A DNA stretch of 64,000 bases from Vulcanimicrobiia bacterium (GCA_025934645.1 JAICWY010000007.1:1-64000), one strand, 5' to 3'. Shown: positions 1 to 8,342, counted from the first letter of the stretch. Notes: generated by a model from the sequence alone, not told the origin. Made by a program: numbers and translations.

Positions 1-158
1 ACAAAAAGTGCCGGATCGAGTCGTGCATGGTACGTGCATATCCAAGGTACGCCTACGCGACACGTTCCTCTATGACCAAAGCCTCCAGGACAAGCGGGGA
101 AGAAGGGCGGCTGGGGATGCGGGGCGCGGGATGCGTGCCTTTTAATTGTCACTTCGAT

Positions 159-271
159 GTCATCGTGAGCGGCGCGTAGCGCTGTCGAACGGGGGCCCGG
201 GTTATGACAAGGGCTTGGGTGGCAGTAGGCCCTCGTCAAGCTCGGGCGTGGTTCGACAGGCTCAGCATGAC
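159..271. repeat. Inverted-repeat element, copy 1
   Basis: Left arm 159-190, right arm 251-271. The left arm equals the reverse complement of the right arm apart from one or two bases and an 11-nt insertion, GGCGCGTAGCG, after GTCATCGTGAGC. The outer arms could form a stem. This is the most diverged of the three copies: 113 bp, with GCATGAC at the right end instead of CCATGAC. Confidence 0.75.
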
Positions 272-300
272 CGGTGGGGAGGCTTGGCCGCAGTCGCGCC

Positions 301-338
301 GCCGGCTGCGGGCACCGCCGCCGGCTACGGGCACCGCC
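301..338. repeat. 19-bp direct tandem duplication
   Basis: Two back-to-back 19-bp units (301-319 and 320-338), GCCGGCTGCGGGCACCGCC and a copy differing only at one base (G to A). It lies between element copies 1 and 2. Confidence 0.7.
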
Positions 339-347
339 GCTTGCGTT

Positions 348-457
348 GTCATCGTGAGCGGCGCGTAGCGCTGTCGAACGGGGCCCGAGTTATGACGAGG
401 GCGGGGTGGCAGCAGGCCTCGTTAGGCTCGGCCGTGGTTCGACAGGCTCACCATGAC
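348..457. repeat. Inverted-repeat element, copy 2
   Basis: Left arm 348-379, right arm 437-457, with the same 11-nt insertion in the left arm as the other copies. The 110-bp unit differs from copy 3 at about three positions only, so the two copies are recent or homogenised duplicates. Confidence 0.8.
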
Positions 458-560
458 CAGACGCGTGATCGGCCGCAGTCGGAGCCGTGAGGCCGGCGAA
501 GGGGCGCCCCGAGCCCTTCGATGTCAAGATGAACGGCGGGCTCCGCCCGCACCTTTCGGT

Positions 561-670
561 GTCATCGTGAGCGGCGCGTAGCGCTGTCGAACGGGGCCCG
601 AGTTATGACGAGGGCTGGGTGGCAGCAGGCCTCGTCAGGCTCGGCCGCGGTTCGACAGGCTCACCATGAC
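561..670. repeat. Inverted-repeat element, copy 3
   Basis: Left arm 561-592, right arm 650-670. It is 110 bp and nearly identical to copy 2. All three copies lie in the same orientation, and each is followed within about 30 bp by a GGCCGCA-type sequence. Confidence 0.8.
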
Positions 671-722
671 CAAATGTGAAGTAGGCCGCAACCAGGCCTG
701 AGGTAGTCGGTACGTCCTAAAG

Positions 723-738
723 TGTTCCACGTAGAACT
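723..738. promoter_or_regulatory. parS-like centromere site 1
   Basis: TGTTCCACGTAGAACT is close to the bacterial parS palindrome (TGTTYCACGTGRAACA); mismatches are in one half-site. It lies at the 3' end of rsmG, near oriC, where parS sites usually cluster. ParB binding is inferred. parA/parB are not in this window. Confidence 0.55.
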
Positions 739-748
739 TCTGCCGCAA

Positions 749-764
749 TGTTCCCCGTAGAACA
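749..764. promoter_or_regulatory. parS-like centromere site 2
   Basis: TGTTCCCCGTAGAACA is a second near-palindrome of parS type, 10 bp after the first. Both outer half-sites (TGTTC and GAACA) are intact, and the mismatches are near the centre. Confidence 0.55.
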
Positions 765-778
765 TTCGGGCTGTCGCC

Positions 779-1459
779 CTACAAGCAGAGGGGGCGCTTC
801 TCTGGTACGCCCGGGCGGCGCGGGAATCGTTGGGGGGTTGTTGTGACTTTGCGGATGAGGAGTACGCGGCGGTCGCCTTCTAGCAGAACTTCCTCGGCGA
901 GCTCCGCGCCGAGCATCGGGGCGGCGTCGGCGACGGCGTTGCGCTCGCGGCCGTCCATCTTGCCGCGCTGGAGTACTGCAAGGCCGCCGATCTTTAAAAA
1001 GGGGATGACGAGTTCCAACACCGTGGGCGCGCTCGAGACGGCTCGGGCGGTCGCGCAAGCGAAGCGTTCGCGGAGGTCCGGGTCGCGGCCGGCGAGCTCG
1101 GCACGCTGTGGAATAACCTGTCCATAAAGTTGCAGCTGCCCGAGCGCCGCCTCCAAAAAGGCGGCCTTTTTGGTCACCGACTCCACTAAAGTGACCGGAA
1201 CTCCCGTTGCAATCGCGAGGGGAATGGCCGGAAGACCGCCGCCGGAGCCCACATCGAGCAGCGGGGCATCGACGTATCGAGCTATACTCAGGCTGTCGAG
1301 AAGATGTGGAATTAATTCCGCCGGGGCCTCTGCGCCGGTCAGATTGAACTGCCGGTTTGTCTCTAAGAGAAGGTCGCCGTAATGCGCGAGCCGGTCGATC
1401 AGATCCGGCGCAACGCCGGCTTCCGAGAGGCGCGCCGCGAGATCGGCCCGCGAGTCCAA
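779..1459 (-). CDS. rsmG: 16S rRNA (guanine527-N7)-methyltransferase RsmG
   Basis: SAM-dependent cytosolic methyltransferase of G527 of 16S rRNA (E. coli numbering). The protein is 226 aa, close to the family size. The conserved NLTG lies at residues 39-42, HLLDSL at 52-57, and the SAM-binding loop DVGSGGGLPAI at 69-79. The start is a TTG (1457-1459) one base after the mnmG stop, so translation is probably coupled to mnmG, the usual gidA-gidB arrangement. The last 20 or so residues are Arg/Pro-rich and unlike the family core. The reading frame stops just before the parS-like sites. Confidence 0.95.
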   Translation of the reverse strand: MDSRADLAARLSEAGVAPDLIDRLAHYGDLLLETNRQFNLTGAEAPAELIPHLLDSLSIARYVDAPLLDVGSGGGLPAIPLAIATGVPVTLVESVTKKAAFLEAALGQLQLYGQVIPQRAELAGRDPDLRERFACATARAVSSAPTVLELVIPFLKIGGLAVLQRGKMDGRERNAVADAAPMLGAELAEEVLLEGDRRVLLIRKVTTTPQRFPRRPGVPEKRPLCL

Positions 1460-1460
1460 A

Positions 1461-3329
1461 TTAGACTACCGCCGGCTGTACCGGCGGCTCCCGGTGTACG
1501 TACAGGCTCAGAATCGCGATGTCGGAAGGTGTTACGCCGGGAATCCGGCTCGCCGCCCCGAGCGTTCGGGGGCGTTGCCTCGAGAGTTTCTCGCGCGCTT
1601 CACGCGAGAGTGCGACGATCGCATCGTACTCTAGCGCCTCCGGAATGCGCACCGCCTCGCTCTTAGCAGCCTTTTCGACCGCGAGCTGTTGACGGCGGAC
1701 GTAGCCTTCGTACTTGACCTCGATTGCGACCCGCTCACCCATGTCGGGAGAAACCTCCGGCAGAAAGGGCGCAATATCACCAAACGTGAGCACCGGACGC
1801 CGCAAAGCGTCGGCTGCAGTTGCGCCTCCCTCGAATGCTTCCCCGGCAATCTGCCGAACGCCGATGCGCGTGGACTTCGCCTGGTCCATTCCTCTCATCA
1901 GCGCGCCCTGCCGCGCCTCGTATGCCGTCCACTCGGCATCCTGAACGAGGCCCACCCCTCGTCCGAGCGGCGTAAGGCGCGTGTCCGCGTTGTCGTGCCG
2001 CAAGATCATGCGGTGCTCGGCGCGTGAGGTCAGCATGCGGTACGGCTCGTCCACGCCTTTGGCGACGAGGTCGTCGATCATCACGCCGATGTAGGCATCG
2101 CTTCGCTCCAAACGCAACGGCTCACGGCCTTGCGCGGCACGCGCCGCATTGATGCCGGCGATCAACCCCTGCGCCGCCGCTTCTTCATAACCGGACGTGC
2201 CGTTGATCTGCCCGCAATGATACAACCCCGTTACGCGATGCGTCTCCAGCGTGTCGCGCAGTTCCGTCGGCGGAACCATGTCGTACTCAACCGCATAGCC
2301 CGCGCGCAACATCACGACGTCTTCCAAACCCGGAAGCGTGCGCAGCATTTCAATTTGCACTTCCGCCGGCAGCGATGTCGAAAAGCCGCCGACGTACCAC
2401 GTGGGTTCGTCCCAGCCTTCGGGTTCGATGAAGATTTGATGCGACGGATTATGCGCGAATTTCACGACTTTATCTTCGATCGAGGGACAATAGCGCGGCC
2501 CGATGCCCTCGATCAAATCCAAACCGTACAACGGCGAACGATGCAAGTTCTCGCGCACCAATTCGTGCGTGCGCGCATTGGTTTCCGTGATGTAACACGG
2601 CAGCTGCGGCCCCGCAAATTTTGCTTCGCTTGTATAAGAAAATGGAAGCGGAACCTCGCTGGGCATTTGCAACTGCATTGCAGAAATAGCAACGCTGTTG
2701 CGATCGATCCGCGGCGGCGTACCCGTCTTTAACCGCTGCGTCGGAAAGCCGAGCGAACGCAGCGCATGCGCGAGTCCGATCGCCGGCGCTTCACCGAACC
2801 GTCCTTCGGCTTGCACCACGTCGCCGCGGAAGGTTTTGCCGCCCAAGAACGTGCCGGTGGCGAGAACGACGCGGCGCGCGTAATACGCCGCACCGTCCGC
2901 GCATGTAACGCCGCGGACCTCACCAGCAGAGACGATCAGCCCCTCGACCAAGCCGCGGACGATCTGCAAATTCGGCTGGGCACGGAGCGTCTGGATCGCG
3001 AGACGCGCGTACTCCGGCTTGTCGGCTTGCGCGCGAAGCGCCCGCACCGCGGGCCCCTTCGATTCGTTCAAAAACCGCGAGTGCACCGAGCAGCGGTCGA
3101 TGATGCGCGCCATCTCGCCGCCCAGCGCGTCAATCTCGCGGACCAGCTGGCCCTTCGCGCTGCCGCCGATGGACGGATTGCAAGGAAGCGTGCAGATCCG
3201 GTCGGGATCGCCCGTGAGGAGCAGCGTCGGCACGCCGATGCGCGACGAGGCCAAAGCGGCTTCGACGCCGGCATGGCCGCCGCCGACGATGATGACGCCC
3301 GCGTCGTCCGCGCGGAGAGGCTGGTTCAC
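1461..3329 (-). CDS. mnmG: tRNA uridine-5-carboxymethylaminomethyl enzyme MnmG (GidA)
   Basis: FAD-dependent partner of MnmE that modifies the wobble uridine (cmnm5U34) of tRNAs. It is 622 aa, a typical length. The FAD-binding glycine motif GGGHAGVEA is at residues 16-24 and the family motif [13 protein letters not shown] follows about 30 residues later. The C-terminal helical domain that contacts MnmE and tRNA is present. The start codon is GTG at 3327-3329; no strong Shine-Dalgarno sequence is visible. mnmE lies 1.3 kb upstream on the same strand, separated by two small membrane genes and one small secreted-protein gene. Confidence 0.96.
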   Translation of the reverse strand: MNQPLRADDAGVIIVGGGHAGVEAALASSRIGVPTLLLTGDPDRICTLPCNPSIGGSAKGQLVREIDALGGEMARIIDRCSVHSRFLNESKGPAVRALRAQADKPEYARLAIQTLRAQPNLQIVRGLVEGLIVSAGEVRGVTCADGAAYYARRVVLATGTFLGGKTFRGDVVQAEGRFGEAPAIGLAHALRSLGFPTQRLKTGTPPRIDRNSVAISAMQLQMPSEVPLPFSYTSEAKFAGPQLPCYITETNARTHELVRENLHRSPLYGLDLIEGIGPRYCPSIEDKVVKFAHNPSHQIFIEPEGWDEPTWYVGGFSTSLPAEVQIEMLRTLPGLEDVVMLRAGYAVEYDMVPPTELRDTLETHRVTGLYHCGQINGTSGYEEAAAQGLIAGINAARAAQGREPLRLERSDAYIGVMIDDLVAKGVDEPYRMLTSRAEHRMILRHDNADTRLTPLGRGVGLVQDAEWTAYEARQGALMRGMDQAKSTRIGVRQIAGEAFEGGATAADALRRPVLTFGDIAPFLPEVSPDMGERVAIEVKYEGYVRRQQLAVEKAAKSEAVRIPEALEYDAIVALSREAREKLSRQRPRTLGAASRIPGVTPSDIAILSLYVHREPPVQPAVV

Positions 3330-3383
3330 AATGCTCTATTCTAGCAGGCCCTGGAAGGGGGCCCGCGGCGAAAAAGCATTCCA

Positions 3384-3710
3384 ATGAAACACGCTCTATC
3401 GAACGTCTGCATCGCCGTTGCGTTTACGCTCTTGCTCGGCCAAATTACCGACAAGACCACGGGCCAGCCGCTGCACGGCGTTCACCTGGACTTAAGTCAA
3501 GGCGGCGCGACTCTGCACGCCATCTCGAGCGATGACGGCCGGTTTAAAATACGCGGCGTGAAGCCCGGGACGCACACGCTGCGCTATTGGTCCGCCGATG
3601 TGCCGCCGCGCACGCTGTCCATCGCGATTCGCGGCGCAAAAACGCAGATCGGCATTACCGCCTGCAGCACCACGCTGGACTACAGCTGTGCGGGGCCCGG
3701 CGGCATGTAG
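3384..3710 (+). CDS. Small secreted protein with carboxypeptidase-regulatory-like fold
   Basis: A 108-aa protein with a signal peptide (about residues 1-19, MKHALSNVCIAVAFTLLLG). A segment of the carboxypeptidase-regulatory/prealbumin-like type follows: TDKTTGQPLHGVHLDL and then DDGRFKIRGVKPGTHTL. Such beta-sandwich domains usually sit in cell-surface or TonB-associated proteins, but here the domain is alone. Two Cys near the end (C..DYSC) could form a disulphide. It is divergent from mnmG and convergent with the next gene. No specific function can be given. Confidence 0.7.
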   Translation: MKHALSNVCIAVAFTLLLGQITDKTTGQPLHGVHLDLSQGGATLHAISSDDGRFKIRGVKPGTHTLRYWSADVPPRTLSIAIRGAKTQIGITACSTTLDYSCAGPGGM

Positions 3711-3717
3711 CGGACGG

Positions 3718-4164
3718 TTAAGCGTCGTCCCCGCTCAGCGCCGCATACACCAGACCCGCCGTAATACCGCCGGCGGTGTACAGCAAGACTGAGAGCGCGG
3801 ACGTTATGCCGTTGCGCGAGGTCGTTTCCGCCGTGAAGCCCATCGGCCCCGGAAGCACGACGGCGCCAATGCCTGCGGCCAGGCCGAGAAGCGCTCCGGT
3901 CATCAGCGCGTTTTCTTTGCCGGCCGCTACGCACGCGAAGTATGCGCCGTTGGAGATCAAGTCCGCCGCCAGCGTGGTGCCGTAGAGCGCACGGCCTTTG
4001 GGTCCATCCACCCCGAGCGACTTCATACCGCGTGCGATGCCCTGCATGCCGAGAAGATCGACGCGCGGTGCATCGGGAGTCGAGCGCCGCACGACTTCGT
4101 GCAAAACGTTCGTAACGACCGCACCGGCAGCGCCGGCAGAACTCGCTTTTAACATGGCGTTCAT
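3718..4164 (-). CDS. Small membrane protein of unknown function
   Basis: A 148-aa protein rich in Gly/Ala with about four hydrophobic segments, including TGALLGLAAGIGAVVLPGPMGF and SALSVLLYTAGGITAGLVYAA in part. The open frame extends back to 4530, but the upstream part overlaps the divergent gene at 4271 and has shadow-like composition. The ATG at 4162-4164 (MNAMLKASS) is therefore chosen. It converges with the secreted protein at 3384, with a 7-bp gap. No family is recognised. Confidence 0.65.
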   Translation of the reverse strand: MNAMLKASSAGAAGAVVTNVLHEVVRRSTPDAPRVDLLGMQGIARGMKSLGVDGPKGRALYGTTLAADLISNGAYFACVAAGKENALMTGALLGLAAGIGAVVLPGPMGFTAETTSRNGITSALSVLLYTAGGITAGLVYAALSGDDA

Positions 4165-4270
4165 GAGTGCATGTGTACCCGAGAAAACGCGCGGCGCGTG
4201 TCCGTGCGCACCGTTGCCCGCTCCCCGGCACGACGAGCGTGCGCGGATCTTGCGGGTAGCATGAACCGCT

Positions 4271-4594
4271 ATGTATACATCAGATCCGATGTCGCAACGC
4301 AGCGACGATACGACCCGGAGCATGCAAGGCTCCACGCAAAACGCCGCGGAGGCTACGCGCAACGTCAGCGAACCGATGGAGCGCGGCCTTGGCAACGAAC
4401 CCGCAAACTCCCTGATCCGTACAATCTGCCTGGCGGCAGCAGGCGGCGCGATTCTAGGATCGCTCACCATGCAGATCATGGGCCGCAAACATGAATCGCT
4501 CTTCGTCGGACAATGGGCGCCGACGTTCATCGCGATCGCGCTCTGGTATCAGATCGTCAAATCACAACGACAACAGGAGCAACCGCGCTGGTAG
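4271..4594 (+). CDS. Small two-helix membrane protein, hypothetical
   Basis: A 107-aa protein. The N-terminal half is polar and Ser/Thr/Asn-rich; the C-terminal half has two membrane segments (about residues 48-68 and 80-96) with a Gly/Ala-rich first helix. It ends in a short basic Gln-rich tail. ATG 4271 is used; an in-frame ATG at 4289 is also possible. It converges with mnmE, 3 bp from the mnmE stop codon. Function unknown. Confidence 0.6.
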   Translation: MYTSDPMSQRSDDTTRSMQGSTQNAAEATRNVSEPMERGLGNEPANSLIRTICLAAAGGAILGSLTMQIMGRKHESLFVGQWAPTFIAIALWYQIVKSQRQQEQPRW

Positions 4595-4597
4595 CGC

Positions 4598-5950
4598 TTA
4601 TTTCCCGATACAGAAACGCGCGAAGATCCCGGTAAGCAATTCTTCGGTAGCGGCATCGCCCGTAATATGTCCCAGCGCGGAAAACGCGGCCTGCAAATCG
4701 CCGGAGATGAGATCGCCGGGATCTCCGCGCTCCAACGTTTCGCGCGCCGCGTGCAACGCCGTGAGCGCCTCACGCACCGCATCGAGCTCCACCAGCGACG
4801 CCAAATGCGGACGCTCCAAATCCGGCAACGCGCCGCCCCAACCGGCGTGTGCGATCGCTTCGCGAATCGCTTGCAGCGTCGCATGCTCGCGCACGCTTCC
4901 CACGACGGCATCCCGCTGCGTGTGATCCGGATGCACGCCGAGATCGGCTTTATTTAAAAACAGCACCCGCGCGCGCTGCGCGGTTTCCGCTACAATTGCG
5001 CGCGCCTCGTCACCGAGCGGCGCCGACCCATCCAACACGACGATCGCAACGCGCGCGCTCTCCAGCGCCCGGCGCGTCCGCTCGATTCCGGCCGCCTCCA
5101 AACGATCCGCATGCTCGCGAATGCCCGCGGTATCGATCAGCCGCACTTGCACGCCATCGACCGAAATCGATTCCTCAATCGTATCGCGCGTAGTGCCGGC
5201 AATCTCCGAAACCAGCGCACGATCCTCACCGAGCAGCGCATTCAAAAGCGACGACTTCCCCGCATTCGGCGGCCCGACGATCGCCACGGGCACGCCTTCG
5301 CGCACCATCCGTCCCGCTTCACCGGAACGCAGCAGCCGTTCCAACTCGCAAATCACATCACCGAGCCGCGAAATCAAGCCATCGCGATCCGGTTCGGGCA
5401 CCTCATCCGGAAAATCAATAGCGCCCGCCAGTTCTTCCAACACCTCGGCAATGCGCGCGCGCAGCTCCCGCACTTCACGCATGAGCCCCCCGCCCAGATT
5501 CGCCAGCGCCGCGCGCGCCGCCGATCGCGACTCCGCCGCAATCAAATCCGCAACCGCAGCCGCCTCGTGCAGATCGAGCTTCCCATTCAAAAACGCCCGC
5601 CGCGTAAACTCGCCGGCGGTCGCATACCGCGCCCCACACGCCACCGCCGCACGCATCACTTCCCGCGCAACGACCGGCGACCCATGCACCTGAAATTCAA
5701 CCGTATCCTCACCCGTATACGAATGCGGAGCACTCGAAAAGATCACGACTCCCTTATCGATCGCAACCCCATGCTCGTCAACAATCTCCCCATACAAAAC
5801 CCGGCGCGGCTCGATCTCTCCACGCGATCGAAAAAGGCGCCCCGCCAACGCGCGCGCCTCTTTCCCGGAAACCCTAACGATCGCAATCGCCCCCACCCCC
5901 GCCGGCGTAGCCAACGCAACGATCGTATCCCCACCACCAAACCCATTCAT
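4598..5950 (-). CDS. mnmE: tRNA modification GTPase MnmE (TrmE)
   Basis: Works with MnmG on wobble-uridine modification of tRNA. The start at ATG 5948-5950 (MNGFGGGDTIVALATPAG) matches the family N-terminus; the longer frame to 6019 runs into the palindromic repeat and is rejected. The product is 450 aa. The formyl-THF-binding N-terminal domain is followed by the inserted Ras-like G domain with G1 GPPNAGKSS (about 222-230), G3 DTAGI and G4 NKAD. The protein ends in the diagnostic CIGK catalytic Cys motif. It lies downstream of jag, with the palindromic element in between. Confidence 0.96.
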   Translation of the reverse strand: MNGFGGGDTIVALATPAGVGAIAIVRVSGKEARALAGRLFRSRGEIEPRRVLYGEIVDEHGVAIDKGVVIFSSAPHSYTGEDTVEFQVHGSPVVAREVMRAAVACGARYATAGEFTRRAFLNGKLDLHEAAAVADLIAAESRSAARAALANLGGGLMREVRELRARIAEVLEELAGAIDFPDEVPEPDRDGLISRLGDVICELERLLRSGEAGRMVREGVPVAIVGPPNAGKSSLLNALLGEDRALVSEIAGTTRDTIEESISVDGVQVRLIDTAGIREHADRLEAAGIERTRRALESARVAIVVLDGSAPLGDEARAIVAETAQRARVLFLNKADLGVHPDHTQRDAVVGSVREHATLQAIREAIAHAGWGGALPDLERPHLASLVELDAVREALTALHAARETLERGDPGDLISGDLQAAFSALGHITGDAATEELLTGIFARFCIGK

Positions 5951-5995
5951 ACTTCTATAACTTGCGATCTTGCAGCGCGATCCCAATCTTCGCTT

Positions 5996-6157
5996 TGCGG
6001 TTTTGCGCGGGACGGCCATATGCCGCCCGGGGGCGTTTGAGAATTTTGCGAAGCCATGGATGGCGAGAGCAAAATTTCAACCGAGTAGCCCTTTTCGCAC
6101 GATGCGAAAAGGCGGACGTCCCCCGGGCGGCATATGGCCGTCCCGCGCAAAACCGCA
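5996..6157. repeat. Nested palindromic element with perfect 38-bp inverted repeats
   Basis: Arms 5996-6033 and 6120-6157 are perfect reverse complements (38 bp), separated by 86 bp. The spacer itself holds two hairpins. One pairs GAATTTTGC at 6041-6049 with GCAAAATTTC at 6069-6078, with GCCAT/ATGGC pairing inside. The other is a perfect 10-bp stem, 6090-6099 with 6103-6112, with a 3-nt loop. In RNA the whole would fold as a three-way or cloverleaf-like structure. It lies between the jag stop (6171) and the mnmE start (5950), so read-through transcripts would contain it. Confidence 0.85.
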
Positions 6158-6170
6158 GAACGCAGCAACC

Positions 6171-6773
6171 TTAGCGCGGAAAGATCACAACCCGCCGCTC
6201 AGGTTCGGCGCCTTCAGATTCCGTGCGAACCATCTCATTCTCCGCCAGCGCCAAATGCACGATCTTGCGCTCCGACGGCAGCATCGGCTCGAGCTTCTGC
6301 GGCTTCTTCTCGCGAATGCACCGCTCGAGCACCGAAAGCGCCAGCGTCTTGAGTTGATCCGCGCGGCGCGCGCGATACCCCTCGGCATCGATCGTGTAAT
6401 ACCGGCGGTTATTCTTCACGCCGGCGTTCAGAATGTTGTTGAACACCAGGTTCAGCGCTTCGAGCGTATTGCCGTGGCGGCCGATCAGCATCGCGAGATC
6501 CGGCCCGGTCACTTCGAAGTACTCGCCTTCGGGACGCGGCACGTACTCGATCTCGGCGTGCGGCACGCCCATGCGCGAGAGAATCTCTTCGAGCAGATCG
6601 CGCGCGGGCTTGGCATCTTCGGGAAACTCGTGCTTGGAGCGTGACGTTCGCGGGCCGCGTCGCGGCTGCGGGGCGCGGGGGCGCCGGCCGCCGTTGCCGC
6701 CACGTCCGGGAATATCGCGATCGCGAATATCGGGCGGTTGCTGGTCTTCCAATTCGAAGTCGTCTTCGAACAT
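6171..6773 (-). CDS. jag: RNA-binding protein Jag/KhpB (KH and R3H domains)
   Basis: Cytosolic RNA-binding protein usually encoded beside yidC. It is 200 aa from ATG 6771-6773, two bases after the yidC stop. The N-terminal 55 residues are an Arg/Gly/Pro-rich disordered stretch where many homologues carry a Jag-N domain. Next comes a KH-type domain with the GxxG loop IGRHGNT (about 113-119), then an R3H domain with SERKIVHLALAENE (Arg-x3-His). The minus-strand frame remains open far upstream inside yidC, but only the part from 6773 has Jag sequence. Confidence 0.93.
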   Translation of the reverse strand: MFEDDFELEDQQPPDIRDRDIPGRGGNGGRRPRAPQPRRGPRTSRSKHEFPEDAKPARDLLEEILSRMGVPHAEIEYVPRPEGEYFEVTGPDLAMLIGRHGNTLEALNLVFNNILNAGVKNNRRYYTIDAEGYRARRADQLKTLALSVLERCIREKKPQKLEPMLPSERKIVHLALAENEMVRTESEGAEPERRVVIFPR

Positions 6774-6775
6774 CG

Positions 6776-7648
6776 TTATCGTTTCGCGCCTTTCTTTTTC
6801 TTTGCGGGAGTCTTCGGCGAACCGGTTTGCGCCTGCGGTTTCGCGGCGCCGTTGGGCGCGATCGCTTTTGCGGGCTTGGCATCCGCCGGGATATCGGTGA
6901 TGGCGTGTTCGTTGTCGAGCACGCTGAGCGGCTGATGGTAACGCTTGAGCAGATAGAACTGCTGCGCCATGGTGAACGCGTTGTACGAGAACCAGTACAG
7001 CACCATTGCGGACGGCCATTTCCATTGGAAGCCGAAATAGCCGAGCATCAGCGGCGAGAGTATCGCCATAAACTTTTGCGTTTGCGCTTGCTGCGGATCC
7101 GTCGACGGCATCGTCGCGTAGCGCGAGAACAAGTACATGGAGATCATGTACAGCACGAGCAGCGGAAGATCGGGCAGCGCAAGACTGCCCGCCAGAAGCG
7201 GCGCTTTCCACACCGGCAGAACCGGCAGATGCTGCGCGAACGCCGAGCCGACCCACAGCCAATGCTGATCGCTGTAGAGCTGCTTCTGCTGAATGACCGC
7301 GTAGTAGACGCTGATGATGAACGGATACTGCACGAGCATCGGCCAGCAGCCCGCAAGCGGGTTCGCGCCGTTCTTTTTGTACAGCTCCATCGTTTCTTTT
7401 TGATAGCGCTGCGGATCGCTCTTGCCGAATTTCTCTTGCATCTTTTTCAGCTGCGGCGCCAGCTGCTGCATCTTGATCATCGCCATGAACTGCTTGGTGT
7501 TGAGCGGCCAGAACAGCAGCTTCAAACCGAGCGCGAACAGCACCAAACTCCATCCGCGGTTGTGGACGACGAGATTGATGCCGCCGACGATGTAATTTAC
7601 GGCGGTAACGATGGGGTCGAGCCACGATGTGGCCAGAAGGACGTGCAA
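6776..7648 (-). CDS. yidC: Membrane protein insertase YidC
   Basis: Inserts and folds inner-membrane proteins, alone or with SecYEG. It is 290 aa and lacks the large periplasmic domain of proteobacterial YidC, so it resembles the Gram-positive/cyanobacterial short form. The conserved hydrophobic region shows WPLNTKQF, then the cytosolic coiled loop QLKKMQEKFG and GCWPMLVQYPFIISVYYAV. About five membrane segments are seen, with a Lys-rich tail (KKKKGAKR) that may bind ribosomes. TTG start at 7646-7648 with SD-like AAAGGTAG about 5 bases upstream. Confidence 0.95.
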   Translation of the reverse strand: MHVLLATSWLDPIVTAVNYIVGGINLVVHNRGWSLVLFALGLKLLFWPLNTKQFMAMIKMQQLAPQLKKMQEKFGKSDPQRYQKETMELYKKNGANPLAGCWPMLVQYPFIISVYYAVIQQKQLYSDQHWLWVGSAFAQHLPVLPVWKAPLLAGSLALPDLPLLVLYMISMYLFSRYATMPSTDPQQAQTQKFMAILSPLMLGYFGFQWKWPSAMVLYWFSYNAFTMAQQFYLLKRYHQPLSVLDNEHAITDIPADAKPAKAIAPNGAAKPQAQTGSPKTPAKKKKGAKR

Positions 7649-7651
7649 GAT

Positions 7652-7888
7652 CTACCTTTCAGGGTGCGGATGCAGCGACTCGGGGACCGGATCGAACCCG
7701 CCCGGGTGCAAGGGATTACACTTGGCCAGGCGTCTCGCCGCGAGGATACCTCCGCGTATCAGCCCGTGTTTCGCGATGGCGGCCGCCGCGTACTCCGAGC
7801 AGCTCGGGTAGAACCGGCACGCCGGCGGCAGCAGGGGCGAGATTGCCCGTTTGTACAGTTTTAGGAGAAGGACCGCGAGCGTCTGCAT
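7652..7888 (-). CDS. yidD: Membrane protein insertion efficiency factor YidD
   Basis: A 78-aa membrane-associated factor that assists YidC. The family motif is clear: [20 protein letters not shown], with the CRFYPSCS Cys pair, followed by the [14 protein letters not shown] segment. The start ATG 7886-7888 overlaps the rnpA stop (TGATG); the longer frame to 7918 lies inside rnpA. The stop is 3 bases before the yidC start, so rnpA-yidD-yidC are probably translationally coupled. Confidence 0.95.
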   Translation of the reverse strand: MQTLAVLLLKLYKRAISPLLPPACRFYPSCSEYAAAAIAKHGLIRGGILAARRLAKCNPLHPGGFDPVPESLHPHPER

Positions 7889-8208
7889 CAGGCCAAGGCT
7901 CGGGCCAGTTCGGCACACAGGGTGCGGTACGGCGCCGCGGCCGCGGAGGGCCGGGCGATAACCAGCACGCGCTGGGGCGCCTGACTGGCCAGCAGCTCGT
8001 GCAAACAGGCGCCCAGGCGGCGCCGGACGGTGTTGCGGACGACGGCTTTACCGACGGCCTTGGAAATGGTAAAGCCCACCAGCGGGCGCTTGTCGGCCGG
8101 GTGGGCATCCCCTCGAAAGATTGTCAGGTTCGCGGTGGCGACCCGCCGGCCGCGCTGACGCAGGCGCGCGAAATCCGCGGTGCGGCGCAGGCTGGCGAAG
8201 CGGCGCAT
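7888..8208 (-). CDS. rnpA: Ribonuclease P protein component
   Basis: Basic protein subunit of RNase P, which matures tRNA 5' ends together with the RnpB RNA. It is 106 aa. The N-terminal [15 protein letters not shown] segment and the RNA-binding motif RNTVRRRLG (the RNR motif) are visible. Its start overlaps the rpmH stop (TGATG at 8206-8210). Confidence 0.94.
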   Translation of the reverse strand: MRRFASLRRTADFARLRQRGRRVATANLTIFRGDAHPADKRPLVGFTISKAVGKAVVRNTVRRRLGACLHELLASQAPQRVLVIARPSAAAAPYRTLCAELARALA

Positions 8209-8342
8209 CAGACGGACAGGTTTTTGCGGCCCTTCTTGCGGCGCGCGTTCAGCACGCGGCGGCCGTTCTTGGTGGACATGCGCTCGAGGAAGCCGTGGAC
8301 GCGCTTGCGGCGCCGGTTATGCGGCTGGAAAGTCCGCTTCAT
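8208..8342 (-). CDS. rpmH: 50S ribosomal protein L34
   Basis: A 44-aa L34, with the start [18 protein letters not shown] and the end KKGRKNLSV typical of the family. ATG at 8340-8342, with SD-like TAGGAG about 11 bases upstream. It is first gene of the minus-strand run rpmH-rnpA-yidD-yidC-jag and diverges from dnaA across oriC. The promoter must lie in 8343-8460, but no clear -10/-35 can be named. Confidence 0.97.
   Translation of the reverse strand: MKRTFQPHNRRRKRVHGFLERMSTKNGRRVLNARRKKGRKNLSV

Larger units (their letters stand above)
1..778. other. Non-coding stretch left of rsmG
   Basis: No convincing gene is seen here. The open frame at 146-490 is made of repeat sequence and its translation repeats itself, so it is not called. 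The stretch holds three copies of an inverted-repeat element, a 19-bp tandem duplication and two parS-like palindromes, listed separately. At the left edge a minus-strand frame is open from an ATG at 26-28 to the window end, but nine codons are too few to judge. parA and parB, common neighbours of rsmG, are not in this stretch. Confidence 0.6.

Noticed and set aside
1-28. Possible 5' end of a minus-strand gene at the left edge
   Set aside because: Only nine codons are visible, with no SD or motif.
146-490. Open reading frame of 114 codons in the left repeats
   Set aside because: The translation contains the same segment twice because it is the inverted-repeat element read through; no SD, no family.
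6774-7625. Upstream continuation of the jag frame inside yidC
   Set aside because: Out of frame with yidC and rich in Arg/Ala as shadow frames are. Jag-like sequence begins only at 6773, directly after the yidC stop.
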